DNA of 64,000 bases, from contig DATCMB010000011.1 of NCBI GenBank assembly GCA_036563615.1, forward strand, positions 23,296 through 87,295, written 5' to 3'. The notes under the pieces were generated by a model that saw only the letters and a list, made by a program, of their open reading frames with translations, was not told the origin of the DNA and searched no databases. This DNA comes from Candidatus Binatia bacterium. Its GTDB lineage: Bacteria > Desulfobacterota > Binatia > UBA12015. Shown one piece after another: positions 63,819 to 64,000 of this stretch (position 1 is the first letter of the stretch; the number at the start of each line of letters is the position of its first letter). The position numbers and the translations under genes are program-made.

Positions 63819-64000
63819 TCAGCCGGGCACCGGTCGCGCGACGAGCCACCAGAGCGCGACCGAGCACAGCGTCGCGAGCGAGAGGAACGTCCAGACGAAG
63901 TAGCGCGCGTCGTAGGCGAAGAGCCGCGCCTCGAGAACGCGCGCGACGACGTAGCCGACGAGCGAGCCGAGCGCCGCGCAGCCCATCCACGGCGCGAAGC
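63819..64000 (-). CDS. membrane protein, only C-terminal part in window
   Basis: About 60 C-terminal residues of a minus-strand protein are visible: WMGCAALGSLVGYVVARVLE, a polar LFAYDARY turn, then FLSLATLCSVALWWLVARPVPG and stop. Two transmembrane helices are clear, with the N-terminus beyond the window. It ends 6 nt from the convergent sigma-54 regulator gene. No family can be assigned from this fragment. Confidence 0.6.
   Translation of the reverse strand, partial: FAPWMGCAALGSLVGYVVARVLEARLFAYDARYFVWTFLSLATLCSVALWWLVARPVPG

Overview
The window is a high-GC bacterial chromosome segment (about 70% G+C by eye). It carries housekeeping genes and tRNAs, and I see no plasmid, phage, transposon or CRISPR signature. 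The best guess is a Gram-negative lineage of the former Deltaproteobacteria (Myxococcota, Desulfobacterota or Binatota-like). Reasons: the minus-strand gene order tilS, ftsH, folP, cdaA, cdaR, glmM, pdxJ, nnr, tsaE, lysC, cimA resembles Geobacter-type genomes as I remember them; several sigma-54 activators are present; and there are lipoproteins and large secreted proteins. The phylum assignment is inference.

Layout. 1-4.8 kb: pentose-phosphate pair tal-tkt (tkt cut by the window edge), divergent from a MerA-like flavoprotein. 4.8-11.5 kb (minus): GAF/sigma-54 activator coupled to a giant cyclase-domain/ATPase/TPR protein, then a DUF167 protein and an AI-2E family permease. 11.6-15.5 kb (plus): a GerW/DUF2953 pair like Bacillus ytfJ/ytfI, a small unknown, a lipoprotein and a DUF4105 protein. 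15.7-25.8 kb: accessory region with secreted proteins, an orphan LuxR-type regulator, tRNA-Arg(ACG), tRNA-Ser(GCT), tRNA-Ser(TGA), a GT-C-like membrane protein, a DUF3616 protein, a DUF4124-like protein, a coiled-coil protein and three related small CxxC proteins. 25.9-33.1 kb: NTF2-like protein, long-chain acyl-CoA ligase, a large unknown, an FRG-domain protein and a secreted beta-helix protein. 33.4-58.3 kb: an almost unbroken minus-strand run of core genes. 58.4-64 kb: a sigma-54 response regulator, then a divergent set made of a small membrane protein, an unusual sensor-kinase-like protein and an NtrC-type regulator, and a truncated membrane protein at the edge.

How the genes work together. 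The core run is tightly packed, with many 4-nt ATGA/GTGA overlaps that imply translational coupling. It links cysteine synthesis and sulfur transfer (CysE, cysteine desulfurase, MnmA), ribosome and RNA maturation (Der, Era, RNase III), aspartate and isoleucine precursors (LysC, CimA), tRNA modification (TsaE, TilS, MnmA), metabolite repair and vitamins (Nnr, PdxJ, FolP, LipB) and c-di-AMP/cell-wall control (CdaA, CdaR, GlmM).

Most unusual items: (1) the protein at 60703-62319 joins a dead sigma-54-type AAA+ domain to a histidine-kinase-like module whose ATP-binding part is also degenerate, directly before an intact NtrC-type regulator; (2) three paralogous small zinc-ribbon-like proteins lie within 7.3 kb; (3) a DUF2953 gene apparently starts at CTG overlapping the gerW stop; (4) the cyclase domain at 6528-9815 seems to lack its transition-state arginine.
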